In this document: positions 6,718 through 14,533 of the stretch, in pieces
Numbering within the stretch: the first letter of the stretch is position 1
Layout: every line of letters starts with the position of its first letter
NCBI GenBank assembly: GCA_016929905.1
Contig: JAFGHX010000335.1
Coordinates: forward strand, 1-40,974
Length of the DNA: 40,974 nucleotides
Source of the DNA: Kiritimatiellia bacterium
GTDB lineage: Bacteria; Verrucomicrobiota; Kiritimatiellia; JAFGHX01
Direction of reading: 5' to 3'
Notes under the pieces: generated by a model
Seen by the model: only the letters and a program-made list of their open reading frames with translations
Databases searched by the model: none
What the model was told of the DNA's origin: nothing
Position numbers and translations under genes: made by a program

Positions 6718-8310
6718 ATGACGGAGAAGCGGGATGCGGTGGCGTTGTGGGGCCGTTGGGAAGGGGCGTTCGAGGCGGAAGGCGAGCCGCCGCCGGGTAC
6801 GGAGATTCGCGTGCAGGTGGCATCGCCGTCGGGCCGGCAGAGGACGATTCCGGGCTTCTGGGACGGCGGGAGCGTCTGGCGCGTGCGCGTCATGCCCGAC
6901 GAGGAAGGCGAGTGGCAGTACACGACGGAGGCGACGGGCGAGTATCCCGGCCTGCACGGGCGGGCGGGCACATTCACGTGCGCGCGGCGGCGCAGCCGGA
7001 ACCGGTTCCTGCGGCACGGTGCGGTGTGCGTGTCGGGCGACGGTCATTACTTCGCGCACGCGGACGGCACGCCGTTCTTCTACCTGGGCGACACGGTCTG
7101 GAACGGGGCGCTGCTCTCGCGCAAGGCAGACTGGGCCGTCTTTCTGCGGGACCGTGCGGCGAAGAGATTCACGGGCATTCAGTTCGTGACGCACGCGCCG
7201 TGGGTGGCGACGTACTCGAACCGGGAAGGGGAACTGGCCTACACGAACCTGCCGTGGTTTCCGGTGAACCCGCATTTCTTCCGCCGGATCGACGACCGGA
7301 TCGACGCGATCAACGACCGCGGGCTGCTGGCATTGCCCGTGATGCTGTGGGCGGCGCCGTTCGGGGATGCGACGAAATGGAATCCGGGCGCCTGGATGCC
7401 GGAGGACCCGCTCATCAAGATTGCGCGCTACCAGTATGCGCGCTACCAGGCGCATCACGTGTTCTGGATTCTGATGGGCGATGGCCGGTACGAGGGGGAA
7501 GTGGCGGAGCTGTGGAAACGGATCGGGCGCGCGGTCTTTGCGGGCAACGAGCGGGCGCCGGTCACGATCCATCCGTGCGGCCGGAACTGGCCGTACGAGG
7601 CGTTTCGCGGCGAGGACTGGATGACCGTGATCGGTTATCAGAGCGGGCACGGGGACAGTCCGGGCCAGGCCCGGTGGATCAACGAAGGGCCGGCCACTCG
7701 GGAATGGCGGCTCGAGCCGGCGCGGCCGATCGTCGATCTGGAGCCGTGTTATGAGGACCATATTGCGGGCCATTCCAAGATGAAGTGGGATGCCTACCGC
7801 GTGCGGCGCAACTGCTACTGGAGCATGCTGAACGCGCCGCCGGCGGGGCTGACCTACGGCGCGCACGGGATCTGGAGCTGGCAGGAAAAGGAGTTGCCGC
7901 CCTTGAACCATCCGCGGACGGGCCCGGCGAAGCCGTGGCACCAGGCCAAGGACCTGCCGGGCAGCGTCGGCATGCAGCACATGGCCGAGTGTTTCGGCCT
8001 GTTGCGCTGGTGGGAGCTGCGGCCCGACCCGGGCCTTCTTGCCGCACAGCCGTTCCCGGACGACGAGCTCAAGTTCGTGAGCGCCGTGCGAACGGAGGAC
8101 GGGACGCAGGCGATGGTGTACATCCCGGTCGGATGCGAGATCCGGCTGAACGCGGGCAAGCGGCGTGACGGGGCAAGGGCGCGCTGGTTCGATCCGCGCA
8201 CGGGCGAGCAGTCGGATGCTCAGCCTGCGGAGGGCGGCGTTTACCGCACGCCCGACGATCGGGATTGGGTGCTGCTGCTTCAGAACGGCAGGATATCGAC
8301 CTGCCGGTAA
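6718..8310 (+). CDS. DUF5060/DUF4038 glycoside hydrolase (apiosidase-like, GH140-related)
   Basis: A 530-residue putative glycosidase. Residues ~4-90 match the DUF5060 beta-sandwich (VALWGRWEGAFEAEG to a GEWQYTTEATGEYPG segment). Residues ~100-420 match the DUF4038 TIM barrel, with FFYLGDTVWNG, VFWILMGDG (Asp255), LEPCYEDHI (Glu342, Glu346) and GLTYGAHGIWSWQ. The last ~90 residues match the putative collagen-binding domain usually found after DUF4038 (LLRWWELRPDPG). Known: the characterised GH140 enzyme removes apiose from pectin side chains; other DUF4038 enzymes have other targets, so substrate is open. There is no signal peptide, so it likely acts on imported oligosaccharides. GGGAGG upstream supports this start. 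Its 3' end overlaps the minus-strand DUF6785 gene by 31 bp. Confidence 0.87.
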   Translation: MTEKRDAVALWGRWEGAFEAEGEPPPGTEIRVQVASPSGRQRTIPGFWDGGSVWRVRVMPDEEGEWQYTTEATGEYPGLHGRAGTFTCARRRSRNRFLRHGAVCVSGDGHYFAHADGTPFFYLGDTVWNGALLSRKADWAVFLRDRAAKRFTGIQFVTHAPWVATYSNREGELAYTNLPWFPVNPHFFRRIDDRIDAINDRGLLALPVMLWAAPFGDATKWNPGAWMPEDPLIKIARYQYARYQAHHVFWILMGDGRYEGEVAELWKRIGRAVFAGNERAPVTIHPCGRNWPYEAFRGEDWMTVIGYQSGHGDSPGQARWINEGPATREWRLEPARPIVDLEPCYEDHIAGHSKMKWDAYRVRRNCYWSMLNAPPAGLTYGAHGIWSWQEKELPPLNHPRTGPAKPWHQAKDLPGSVGMQHMAECFGLLRWWELRPDPGLLAAQPFPDDELKFVSAVRTEDGTQAMVYIPVGCEIRLNAGKRRDGARARWFDPRTGEQSDAQPAEGGVYRTPDDRDWVLLLQNGRISTCR

Positions 8311-10280
8311 GGCAGGCCGAGCGCGGCGATGACGATGGTGACGCCGACCCAGAAGGCCATGGCGACGACTTCGCCGATGACGAGCCCGACGAACACGGCG
8401 CGGGCGCGGTGATAGAGGCGCGAGCCGCCGTAGCGCAGGATGAGGACCTTGGCGAGCCAGCCGATCAGCACGCTGATCCAGACGCGGTGTGCGTACCAGT
8501 TCCCGACGAAGAGCAGGGCGACGGGATGCAGTGGCCAGCTCGGGCTGGCCTGGCAGAGGTATTGGAGCAGGCCGGCGAGTGCGGCGCCGAAGACGATGTG
8601 GCCGGCGCGGTTGTAGGGGGCGACCTGCGTCGCTTGGCCGGCTTTCCACTCGCGCAACAGGCTTTCGCCGGTCCAGGCGAAGCAGCGCGTACCCCAGGAT
8701 GAGATCGGTTGCTGGCGCCCGTCGAGGGTTTCGGCGTGGTGGTAGCTGGCGAGCAGGTGCGCGGCGCCGCAGACGATGAGCGAGAGGGCGAGCACGCCGA
8801 CCAGCAGGCCGGCGAGCCGCACGTGCTTGCGGGGGCACGCGTCCTTGTCGAGCCCCAGCGCATGGACCATGAAGGTGGTCACGCACAGCCGGTTTCCGTG
8901 CCCGATCCAGAAGCCGACGATTCCGGACCAGTACATGGAGGCGGCGGTCCGCCAGGCGACGGGCACGAGCCGCGCGAGCGTGAGCACATAGTGGGTGTCG
9001 GGCGCCATGAGCGGCAGCCCGGTTTCGGCGACGATCCGGGTGAGGCCCAGTGCGTAAAGCACGCTCAACACGATCAGGGCGACCGCCCACACGGCGTTCA
9101 CGCGGACCCACATCAGCCAGGCGAACATGCCGAGACAACCGCCGAGGAAGGCGATTCCGGCGAGACGGTCGCGCCGGTCCGCTGCATGGGCGGCGCCGCG
9201 GAACACGCAGCGAAACACATGCTGCCAATGCCGGCGGCCGAGCCACATCACGCCGAGCGGAACGGCCAGCCACGCCCCGATGCGGTGGTCGCTGATCATG
9301 CCGTAGTGGAACGGCGGGTAGTAGGCCTGACGCACCATGATGAGCAGCGCATAGGCCAACTGGAAGAACCAGATGGAGAACCCGACGCGCTTCGGCATGA
9401 AGAACGCCATGCCGAGGAACATGAAATGGATACGGTTGCTCTTGATGTACCACGGCAGGTACCGGAACGGTTCCTCGGTGAAGCAGGCGCTCAAGTCCCA
9501 GCGCAGCGGGATGGCGGGTACCCGTTCCGGGGCGTACCACTGGCCGCCGGCCAGCAGGTGCAGGCAGAAGACGATCCCGACGGCGGTCCAGAACCCGCCG
9601 TTGCGGAAGAGCGGGGCCACGCGGCCGGAGTCCTGCGGGTCCTCGATGAGGGCGCGTTGCACTTCCCACAGCGGGAAGGGCTGCCGTTCGTTATCGCGCC
9701 ACTGCGGCAGTACGATCAGGGCGAGCGCCGTCATCATGATCCACCACGGCAGCAGGAAGCCGGACCAGGCGAAGAGGGGCGCGAGCCAGGCGCCCCAGGG
9801 GATCCGTTCGCCGGGCCCCAATTCGCCGAGGAACGACTGGGAGGCCGGCGCATCCTGGCCATAGCCGAGCGTGTCGGGGAAGAGGCTGGGCGGCGGTTTG
9901 AGTTTCGCGTAGGCGTCGGCCAGGCCCGAATCCTCACTGACGCGGGCCGCGGCGCCGGCCAGGGAGTACGGCAGTTCGCGGAGCAGGCCCTGGCTCGGGG
10001 TCACGCTGGCGATCAGCAGGATACCGAACACGATGCCCATCTGCCCCGCGTTCAAGGCGGCGCCAGGCGCCAGCCGGCGCAGCAGCGGGTTTACGCCCAG
10101 GACCAGCACCAGCACCACGAACAGGGCGGCGACCGGCATGAAGTCGTCCGATATGTAGGCATTGCCCAGAACGAAATTGTTGTAGGGCGTGATGAACCAG
10201 ATGAAGACGGCGCCCGCCAGCCCGATCAGGATCGGGCTGAGCACCCGCGTCTTGCCCTGTTCGTCGAAGGAGTCGTTCAT
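8280..10280 (-). CDS. DUF6785-type multi-pass membrane protein, probable transporter
   Basis: A 666-residue integral membrane protein with roughly 12-14 hydrophobic spans, beginning with SPILIGLAGAVFIWFITPY and ending with a VFVGLVIGEVVAMAFWVG segment. Between them are soluble loops such as the SLFPDTLGYGQDAP region. The pattern (N-terminal YNNFVLGNAYISDDF, an extended loop, late NWYAHRVWIS) is what I associate with the DUF6785/DUF6784 family of PVC genomes, distantly like OPT transporters; the function of that family is not established. Start: the open frame extends to 10601, but only from the Met at 10280 does it look coding and membrane-like; no strong Shine-Dalgarno is seen. It lies after a lacI gene on the same strand, and converges with the GH140-like gene, so import of an oligosaccharide or conjugate is a fair guess. 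Confidence 0.8.
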   Translation of the reverse strand: MNDSFDEQGKTRVLSPILIGLAGAVFIWFITPYNNFVLGNAYISDDFMPVAALFVVLVLVLGVNPLLRRLAPGAALNAGQMGIVFGILLIASVTPSQGLLRELPYSLAGAAARVSEDSGLADAYAKLKPPPSLFPDTLGYGQDAPASQSFLGELGPGERIPWGAWLAPLFAWSGFLLPWWIMMTALALIVLPQWRDNERQPFPLWEVQRALIEDPQDSGRVAPLFRNGGFWTAVGIVFCLHLLAGGQWYAPERVPAIPLRWDLSACFTEEPFRYLPWYIKSNRIHFMFLGMAFFMPKRVGFSIWFFQLAYALLIMVRQAYYPPFHYGMISDHRIGAWLAVPLGVMWLGRRHWQHVFRCVFRGAAHAADRRDRLAGIAFLGGCLGMFAWLMWVRVNAVWAVALIVLSVLYALGLTRIVAETGLPLMAPDTHYVLTLARLVPVAWRTAASMYWSGIVGFWIGHGNRLCVTTFMVHALGLDKDACPRKHVRLAGLLVGVLALSLIVCGAAHLLASYHHAETLDGRQQPISSWGTRCFAWTGESLLREWKAGQATQVAPYNRAGHIVFGAALAGLLQYLCQASPSWPLHPVALLFVGNWYAHRVWISVLIGWLAKVLILRYGGSRLYHRARAVFVGLVIGEVVAMAFWVGVTIVIAALGLPYRQVDILPF
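8286..8306. terminator. Inverted repeat in the convergent gene overlap, possible two-way terminator
   Basis: CGGCAGG (8286-8292) and CCTGCCG (8300-8306) form a perfect 7-bp stem with a 7-nt loop, lying inside the 31-bp overlap of the two convergent coding ends. It has no T-tract on either side, so classical intrinsic termination is doubtful. Confidence 0.35.
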
Positions 10281-10344
10281 GGGAACAGCGGGTATTCTAC
10301 GCGCTTCGCGGGGAACAGGGAACCCGAAAAGCCGGGCTAACCGA

Positions 10345-10410
10345 ACCGCGAATGGAGGCGAATGAACGCGAATGGACGCGAATTGGCGGTCATTCGCCTC
10401 CATTCGCGGT
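10345..10410. repeat. Decamer repeat array folded into a perfect 20-bp stem
   Basis: Four decamers of the CGCGAATGGA family (10347-10356, 10357-10366, 10367-10376, 10377-10386) are followed by inverted copies. Positions 10345-10364 are exactly complementary to 10391-10410, leaving a 26-nt loop that carries the other units. It sits in the 151-bp gap between the lacI stop and the downstream membrane-protein gene on the minus strand, so it could stall or uncouple transcription between them. Confidence 0.85.
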
Positions 10411-10431
10411 GCGACGCGCCGGGCTGGGCGC

Positions 10432-11457
10432 TCAGCGCCGGAGGATGTTGGCGCGGATCCGGTTTTTGTCAATCCGCACAGTGCGCGCGGGGATCGGAAC
10501 GTTGGGGGCCTCGATCTTCTGAAGCAGCGTCTCGACCGCCCTTTGCCCGAGTTGCGCCTCGGGGATAAAGATGGGGCGCATCCTGTTGTCGAGTTCGTCA
10601 TCCGCCAAAGCCGCGTGCGAGAAGTAGACGATCAGCAGGTCGTCCGGCGCCTTCAGGCCCGCGGCCTGTGCGGCGTAGAGGGTTCGGAGCGCTTCCCGCA
10701 TTTCGTAGGCGACGACGGCCGGCACGCCGGTCGAGCGTTGGCGGATCAACTGTCGGACCGTGTCGGGCCCCAGTTCGGCGACCGGGACGGAGCGCGGCTG
10801 GAGTCCGGCGCGCCTTGCGGAGGTCTCATAGCCCGCCTGGCGGTCAGCCTGGCTGTAGTGTTGCGTGCGGCGGCGGCCGGGCGTGTCGCACCGGGCCGCG
10901 AACAGGATGGGGCGGTACCCGCATTCCAGCAGGACATCCGTCGCGTCGGCGGCCAGCCGCCGGTCGTCGGGGTAGACACAGTCTTCTAGGCGTTTCGTAT
11001 TGAGCCAGACGGCGGGTATGCGCATGGCGCGGATGCTGGCGGGCATCTGCCTGGGGATCCGGTGCGTGTAATTGATCAGCAGGCCGTCGACCGTCAGTTC
11101 CTTGAAGACTTTCGGGAGGGTCTGTTCGTCGGTCAGAGCTTCGTCGGGCAAGACCGTCACCGTCAGATGCAGATTTCGGACGGCGAGCGCCTGCTGGATG
11201 CCGAACAGCAGATTCGTCGGGAGGTGACTGAACCCGGGTCTGCTGCCGAGCAGCAGACCGGCGGTGCCGAACCGGCCCGCGCGCATGGCGCGCGCGAGCG
11301 CATGCGGCCGGTAGCCGAGTCTGGCGGCGGCCCGTTTCACGAGCGAGCGAGTCTCTTCGCGCATGCGGCCGGCTCCTCTCAATGCCTGGGAGACGGTTTC
11401 CTGGCTCAAACCGCAGTGTGTGGCCACATCGGCCTGGGTGACGCGTTTCGCGGGCAT
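10432..11457 (-). CDS. LacI family transcriptional regulator
   Basis: A 341-residue repressor-type regulator. The N-terminus has the LacI headpiece: VTQADVATHCGLSQETVSQA, then the hinge-side helix region with LGYRPHALARAMR. The rest is a periplasmic-binding-protein-like sensor (FGTAGLLLGS, DGLLINYTHR, a PDDRRLAADATDVLLE segment), ending in a C-terminal FIPEAQLGQRAVETLLQKIE region. Known: this family senses sugars and represses carbohydrate genes. It precedes the DUF6785 membrane gene on the same strand (151 bp) and is 2.1 kb from the GH140-like gene, so these are the likely targets. The ATG has GAAGGAG seven bases upstream. Confidence 0.93.
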   Translation of the reverse strand: MPAKRVTQADVATHCGLSQETVSQALRGAGRMREETRSLVKRAAARLGYRPHALARAMRAGRFGTAGLLLGSRPGFSHLPTNLLFGIQQALAVRNLHLTVTVLPDEALTDEQTLPKVFKELTVDGLLINYTHRIPRQMPASIRAMRIPAVWLNTKRLEDCVYPDDRRLAADATDVLLECGYRPILFAARCDTPGRRRTQHYSQADRQAGYETSARRAGLQPRSVPVAELGPDTVRQLIRQRSTGVPAVVAYEMREALRTLYAAQAAGLKAPDDLLIVYFSHAALADDELDNRMRPIFIPEAQLGQRAVETLLQKIEAPNVPIPARTVRIDKNRIRANILRR

Positions 11458-11488
11458 TCTGCCGCTCCTTCGGTGCTACGTCAGTCCC

Positions 11489-11517
11489 AGGATAGGCGGG
11501 TGTGACGGCAGATTCAA
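11489..11517 (-). promoter_or_regulatory. Sigma-70-type promoter for lacI-type gene
   Basis: On the minus strand TTGAAT (11517-11512) and TATCCT (11494-11489) are spaced 17 bp, about 32 bp upstream of the ATG at 11457. Confidence 0.4.
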
Positions 11518-11627
11518 GATTGGCGTGCAACCGAATCGGCGTGGCGGCAGCCGAGGTCGGGCCGATCGCGGATCAGCCCCACAACAGTCCGGCCGGCACC
11601 CGAAAACCTCGGCAAACTCGGGTTTAT

Positions 11628-11644
11628 CCCGCCGTTGCGGCGGG
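11628..11644. repeat. 7-bp GC hairpin next to the 12-bp repeat array
   Basis: CCCGCCG and CGGCGGG flank a TTG loop. It lies 3' of the anti-sigma gene on the minus strand, directly abutting the dodecamer array at 11645, and may help end that operon; no T-run follows. Confidence 0.4.
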
Positions 11645-11686
11645 GGTTCTCGAGTAAGTTCCCGAGTAAGTTCTCGAGCAAGTTTC
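11645..11686. repeat. 12-bp tandem repeat, 3.5 units (AGTTCTCGAGTA family)
   Basis: Units are GGTTCTCGAGTA (11645-11656), AGTTCCCGAGTA (11657-11668), AGTTCTCGAGCA (11669-11680) and a partial AGTTTC (11681-11686). The array lies about 70 bp past the anti-sigma stop on the minus strand. A second array with the same ending sequence is at 13030-13059. Most units contain the palindrome CTCGAG. Confidence 0.85.
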
Positions 11687-11756
11687 AGGCGAGTGTCGGA
11701 ACCGGATGGCGGTTTTCGTCCGGGTTGACTGGCGGGGCGGGCCCATCCGGCGGGTC

Positions 11757-12026
11757 CTATTGGTCGTCCAGTTCCTTGAGCTGCGATTCGCGGATGGACT
11801 GGCGGATCCGTTCGCGCGCGTCGGGCGGGAGCGAGACGGGAGCGGACGACTCGAAGCGGGCGACCGCGCGCCGGATCAGGTCGCGCAGGATGAGGAGCTG
11901 TCGCTTATAGAGCGCGCAAACCCGGCAGAAGAGGAAGTGGAGCCGGACGCCGAGACGCTGGTGCAGCGGCAGGTCCCGATCCAGGGCTTCGGACACCAGG
12001 CGTGTGACGTCTTTGCAGGAAAGCAT
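11757..12026 (-). CDS. Small zinc-finger anti-sigma factor
   Basis: An 89-residue protein with the zinc-binding anti-sigma (ZAS) signature H-x3-C-x2-C: His30, Cys34, Cys37, plus Cys4. It starts MLSCKDVTRLVSEALDR, as zf-HC2-type proteins do. There is no membrane segment, so it is a cytoplasmic one-domain form. Its ATG directly abuts the TAG stop of the sigma gene (TAGATG), and the sigma gene's last codons supply the GGGAGGAG ribosome-binding site, so translation is coupled. Role: binds and holds the ECF sigma factor until a signal, perhaps redox or metal, releases it; the signal is inference. Confidence 0.85.
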   Translation of the reverse strand: MLSCKDVTRLVSEALDRDLPLHQRLGVRLHFLFCRVCALYKRQLLILRDLIRRAVARFESSAPVSLPPDARERIRQSIRESQLKELDDQ

Positions 12027-12644
12027 CTACTCCTCCCGGTTCTTGGCGAGCCAGTTGGCCTCGAGACAGCTCTTGAGTCGCAGGCGGGCTCGGTGCAGGA
12101 CGACCCACAGGTTCGTCGGCGTGATATCGAGCACCTTACAGATCTCGTCGCTGGTCATATCTTCCATCTCGCGCAGGACGAAGGCGTGGCCGAGCCGGCC
12201 GGGCAGCGCCGACAGGCACTCCTGCAGCACGTCCATGAATTCCTGCTGCTCGAGGGCCAGGCTGGGGTCCGTCGTCCATTCGGACGGTTTCACTTTCCAT
12301 TCGCCTTTTCGGTCGAAGCTGTCTTCGGCCGGGTCCCCGGCGGCTTCCGGGTCTTCGACGGCGTACTCGCGGCTGCTCTTGCGGAAATAGTCGACGATCT
12401 TGTGCTTGAGGATGCCGATCAGCCAGGTCTTCTCCGAGGAGCGGCCGGAGAAGTCCTTCATGGCGTTGAGCGCGGCGAGGAAGGTTTCCTGGACGAGGTC
12501 CTCGGCTGCCTTGGGGTTATGGACGCGGACAAGCGCATAGCGGTACAGGTAGTCGCCGTAGCGGTCGACCCAGCTTTCGGGATCGGTCAAGGCTTCATGG
12601 GCCTTCGGCTCGGGCCGGGTTTCTGTTTGTGTGTGCGGGCTCAT
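12027..12644 (-). CDS. ECF-type RNA polymerase sigma factor
   Basis: A 205-residue sigma factor. Region 2 is seen at ~20-90 (YGDYLYRYALVRV, then AEDLVQETFLAAL and KTWLIGILKHKIVDYFRKS). Region 4 is at ~150-200 (LPGRLGHAFVLREMEDMTSD, EICKVLDITPTNLWVVLHRA). The pattern matches the sigma group I know as TIGR02943, typically paired with a tiny zinc-finger anti-sigma, as here. The frame can be extended to a TTG at 12677; the ATG at 12644 is preferred because the candidate promoter would start transcription near 12671. Targets cannot be told from the window. Confidence 0.92.
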   Translation of the reverse strand: MSPHTQTETRPEPKAHEALTDPESWVDRYGDYLYRYALVRVHNPKAAEDLVQETFLAALNAMKDFSGRSSEKTWLIGILKHKIVDYFRKSSREYAVEDPEAAGDPAEDSFDRKGEWKVKPSEWTTDPSLALEQQEFMDVLQECLSALPGRLGHAFVLREMEDMTSDEICKVLDITPTNLWVVLHRARLRLKSCLEANWLAKNREE

Positions 12645-12677
12645 CGTTGCGCGTGACGTCAACGCTTCCGGCTTCAA

Positions 12678-12706
12678 CAGGTAGCAGAGCGGGGGCGGAA
12701 TGTCAA
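12678..12706 (-). promoter_or_regulatory. Weak candidate promoter for the sigma/anti-sigma operon
   Basis: On the minus strand a perfect TTGACA (12706-12701) is followed at 17 bp by TACCTG (12683-12678), a poor -10 box. An ECF-type autoregulated promoter could also be present and would not be recognised from consensus alone. Confidence 0.3.
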
Positions 12707-12789
12707 ATAGGATCCGCGGATGGAGAGCACAATCCCTGGTCCCAGCGAAGCTTCACCTCAGACTGACGAGTTTGGCTGAGCACGGGTTG

Positions 12790-13013
12790 GGATAGCCGCA
12801 AAGAGGCACAAAGGGCGCAAAAAGGGCGGCACACAAAGCCAGTCTGTGCGATCAAACATGTTGTGGGAATCGCATCCGCACCAGAGTGCGGAAGCGATTC
12901 CCACAACGTTGCCCTTTTCATAATGCGCAAGACGGGATCGCCAGATCCAGAGCGGCCAATCGAATGCCCTCGAAGAGCCCTCTTGTGCTTTTTGAGCCTT
13001 CTTGCGGCTATCC
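12790..13013. repeat. Composite non-coding element with inverted ends and a central hairpin
   Basis: The end 12790-12827 (beginning GGATAGCCGCAAAGAGGC) and the reverse complement of 12977-13013 (beginning GGATAGCCGCAAGAAGGC) agree at roughly 29 of 37 positions. Between them lies the hairpin at 12860-12907. It fills most of the 419-bp spacer 12645-13063, where no gene is seen. No transposase and no clear target-site duplication is visible. It may be a MITE-like or REP-like element. Confidence 0.55.
12860..12907. repeat. REP-like hairpin, 22-bp stem with one mismatch and CAGA loop
   Basis: Arms 12860-12881 (starting GTTGTGGGAATCGC) and 12886-12907 (ending GCGATTCCCACAAC) pair throughout except one A-A mismatch at 12874 against 12893. 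The GTGGGA...TCCCAC arms recall REP sequences of other bacteria, though homology is not shown. Confidence 0.85.
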
Positions 13014-13029
13014 TCCGCGTGCTGGACCA

Positions 13030-13059
13030 AGTTCTCGAGTGAGTTCTCGATCAAGTTTC
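13030..13059. repeat. 12-bp tandem repeat, 2.5 units (AGTTCTCGAGTA family)
   Basis: Units are AGTTCTCGAGTG (13030-13041), AGTTCTCGATCA (13042-13053) and partial AGTTTC (13054-13059). It ends 4 bp from the stop codon of the phosphoesterase/PHP gene and shares the terminal CAAGTTTCRGGC with the array at 11645-11686. Confidence 0.8.
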
Positions 13060-13063
13060 GGGC

Positions 13064-14533
13064 TCAGACAACGTTGGCCAGAATATCCTTCAGCTCCCCG
13101 TCGAACCCGCACTGGCGCAGGAGGGCAAGATGCTCGGCGAACTCGCCGATTTCGGCGAGGTTGTGCGAATCGGAGCCGAGGACGACCTTCACGCCGGCGT
13201 CGAGGCACAGCTTGAAGAAGTCCGGCGGCGGCTGGTTGTGATGGAAGTTGATTTCCGCCGCCAGGTTCCGTTCCCGCAGCAGCCGGACGACCGGTTCGAA
13301 CAGGCGCGGCGGCGGCCCGCCATGCCGACGGAAGACGCGGAACGGATGGGCGAGCGCGCGGATGCCGGGCCCGCGGCTGAAGGAGTCGAGCATGGCGAGG
13401 AACTGGTCGGCGGCCCGCTCGAGGTCGGGCCGGTCCGCGCGCAGCTCGGGCAGCGCGTGCACGGTGCCGAGCAGAACGTCGAACGGCGCACGGTCTTCCG
13501 GCCGCAGCACGGGTTCGCCTCCCGCCGTGCAGTCGACTTCGAGGCCGAGGATCGTGTTGCCGGCGTTCAAAGCGCGGTACGCCGCGACATACTCGGCCAG
13601 CCGGTCCTGCACGGCGCCGGCGTAGTGAATCCCGCCCGGGAACGCGTCGCCGCGCCAGCCCCAGTAGGCCTGCCGGTCGACGTAGAGCTGGCCGGAATGT
13701 TCGGCGAAGGCGATCCCGGCGAGCCCGAACTCCTCGGCCAGCGCGGCGGCGCGGGCCATGTTCATGTTCTCGCTGCAGTAGGCGAATTGCGTGTGGACGT
13801 GGTGATCGATCAGGCGCGGATGCCGCGGCAGTCTGAGCGGATGGCGCCTCACGCCGATGCGGGCGTCGTCCACATCGATCTCGAGCACGGCGAACGGCGG
13901 CTCGCACAGGGCGGGGGCGCCGACGAACCGGATGCCGTCGGGCCCGGTGATGTCGAACCCGGGGTGATAATGGCCGCCGATCGCGAGACGGATCCGATGC
14001 CGCCGCATGGTCTCGATCACCTCGCCCGCGTTGGTCAGGTTGAACGGGCACGCGTGCGTGCCCGGCGGGAAGAGCGACATGTGCTGCAGCGTGACGATCG
14101 GGCCGGAATGATCGTTGCGGGCTGCGCCCATGCGTTGGAGGTCCTGAGCGGCGCGGGTGCCGTTCCAACCGGGTGCTTCCGGGTCGACGAACGGCAGCAG
14201 GCGGACCCCTTTGATGTCGAGTGTTTCGGGCGGGCGCTGGAAGACGCTGTAGAACGCGGCCGGGTCGCCGTCGTGGTTGCCCGGCAGAAGCACCACGGGC
14301 GATTGCAGCAGATCGACGATCGCCTTGAGTGTCCGGAGCTGTTCGGAGACTGGCGGCGGCTCGATACCGTCGATCAGGTCGCCCAGGACGACGGTGAGGT
14401 CCGGTCGGATTATCCGGTTGATCCGGTTGACGGCGCGCAGCAGGAGGATATCTGCGATGGCGCCTCGTTCCCGATGCGGCGGGGGCACCGTGGCGTAGTG
14501 GCTGTCGGCGATGGCGGCGATTTTCAGCGGCAT
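13064..14533 (-). CDS. Calcineurin-type phosphoesterase fused to a PHP-domain phosphoesterase
   Basis: A 489-residue two-domain protein. Residues 1-~230 are a calcineurin-like metallophosphoesterase: Asp10-x-His12, GDLIDG (Asp52), GNHDGD (Asn86, His87), His151 and GGHYHPG (His188, His190). Residues ~240-480 are a PHP domain: DHHVHT (243-248), AEHSG (His279), GLEVD (Glu332), GTVHA (His359), LAHPF (His396), Glu427 and GSDSHN (Asp455, His457), close to histidinol-phosphatase-like PHP proteins. All main metal ligands of both folds look present, so both sites may work. Substrates are unknown; phosphorylated sugars, nucleotides or cyclic phosphates are options. It is cytoplasmic by lack of a signal. 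The ATG has CGGAGG upstream. It stands alone between the sigma operon and the giant gene. Confidence 0.88.
   Translation of the reverse strand: MPLKIAAIADSHYATVPPPHRERGAIADILLLRAVNRINRIIRPDLTVVLGDLIDGIEPPPVSEQLRTLKAIVDLLQSPVVLLPGNHDGDPAAFYSVFQRPPETLDIKGVRLLPFVDPEAPGWNGTRAAQDLQRMGAARNDHSGPIVTLQHMSLFPPGTHACPFNLTNAGEVIETMRRHRIRLAIGGHYHPGFDITGPDGIRFVGAPALCEPPFAVLEIDVDDARIGVRRHPLRLPRHPRLIDHHVHTQFAYCSENMNMARAAALAEEFGLAGIAFAEHSGQLYVDRQAYWGWRGDAFPGGIHYAGAVQDRLAEYVAAYRALNAGNTILGLEVDCTAGGEPVLRPEDRAPFDVLLGTVHALPELRADRPDLERAADQFLAMLDSFSRGPGIRALAHPFRVFRRHGGPPPRLFEPVVRLLRERNLAAEINFHHNQPPPDFFKLCLDAGVKVVLGSDSHNLAEIGEFAEHLALLRQCGFDGELKDILANVV

Noticed and set aside
6472..9669. Minus-strand open frame of 1,065 codons across the glycosidase and membrane-protein genes
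   Set aside because: Antisense or wrong-frame shadow of two well-supported genes; Arg/Pro-rich with no recognisable fold. Only its last ~28 codons look natural, and they lack a start.
8709..10340. Plus-strand 543-codon frame antisense to the DUF6785 gene
   Set aside because: Composition (Glu/Gly/His-rich, no hydrophobic cores) is that of an antisense shadow of a membrane protein.
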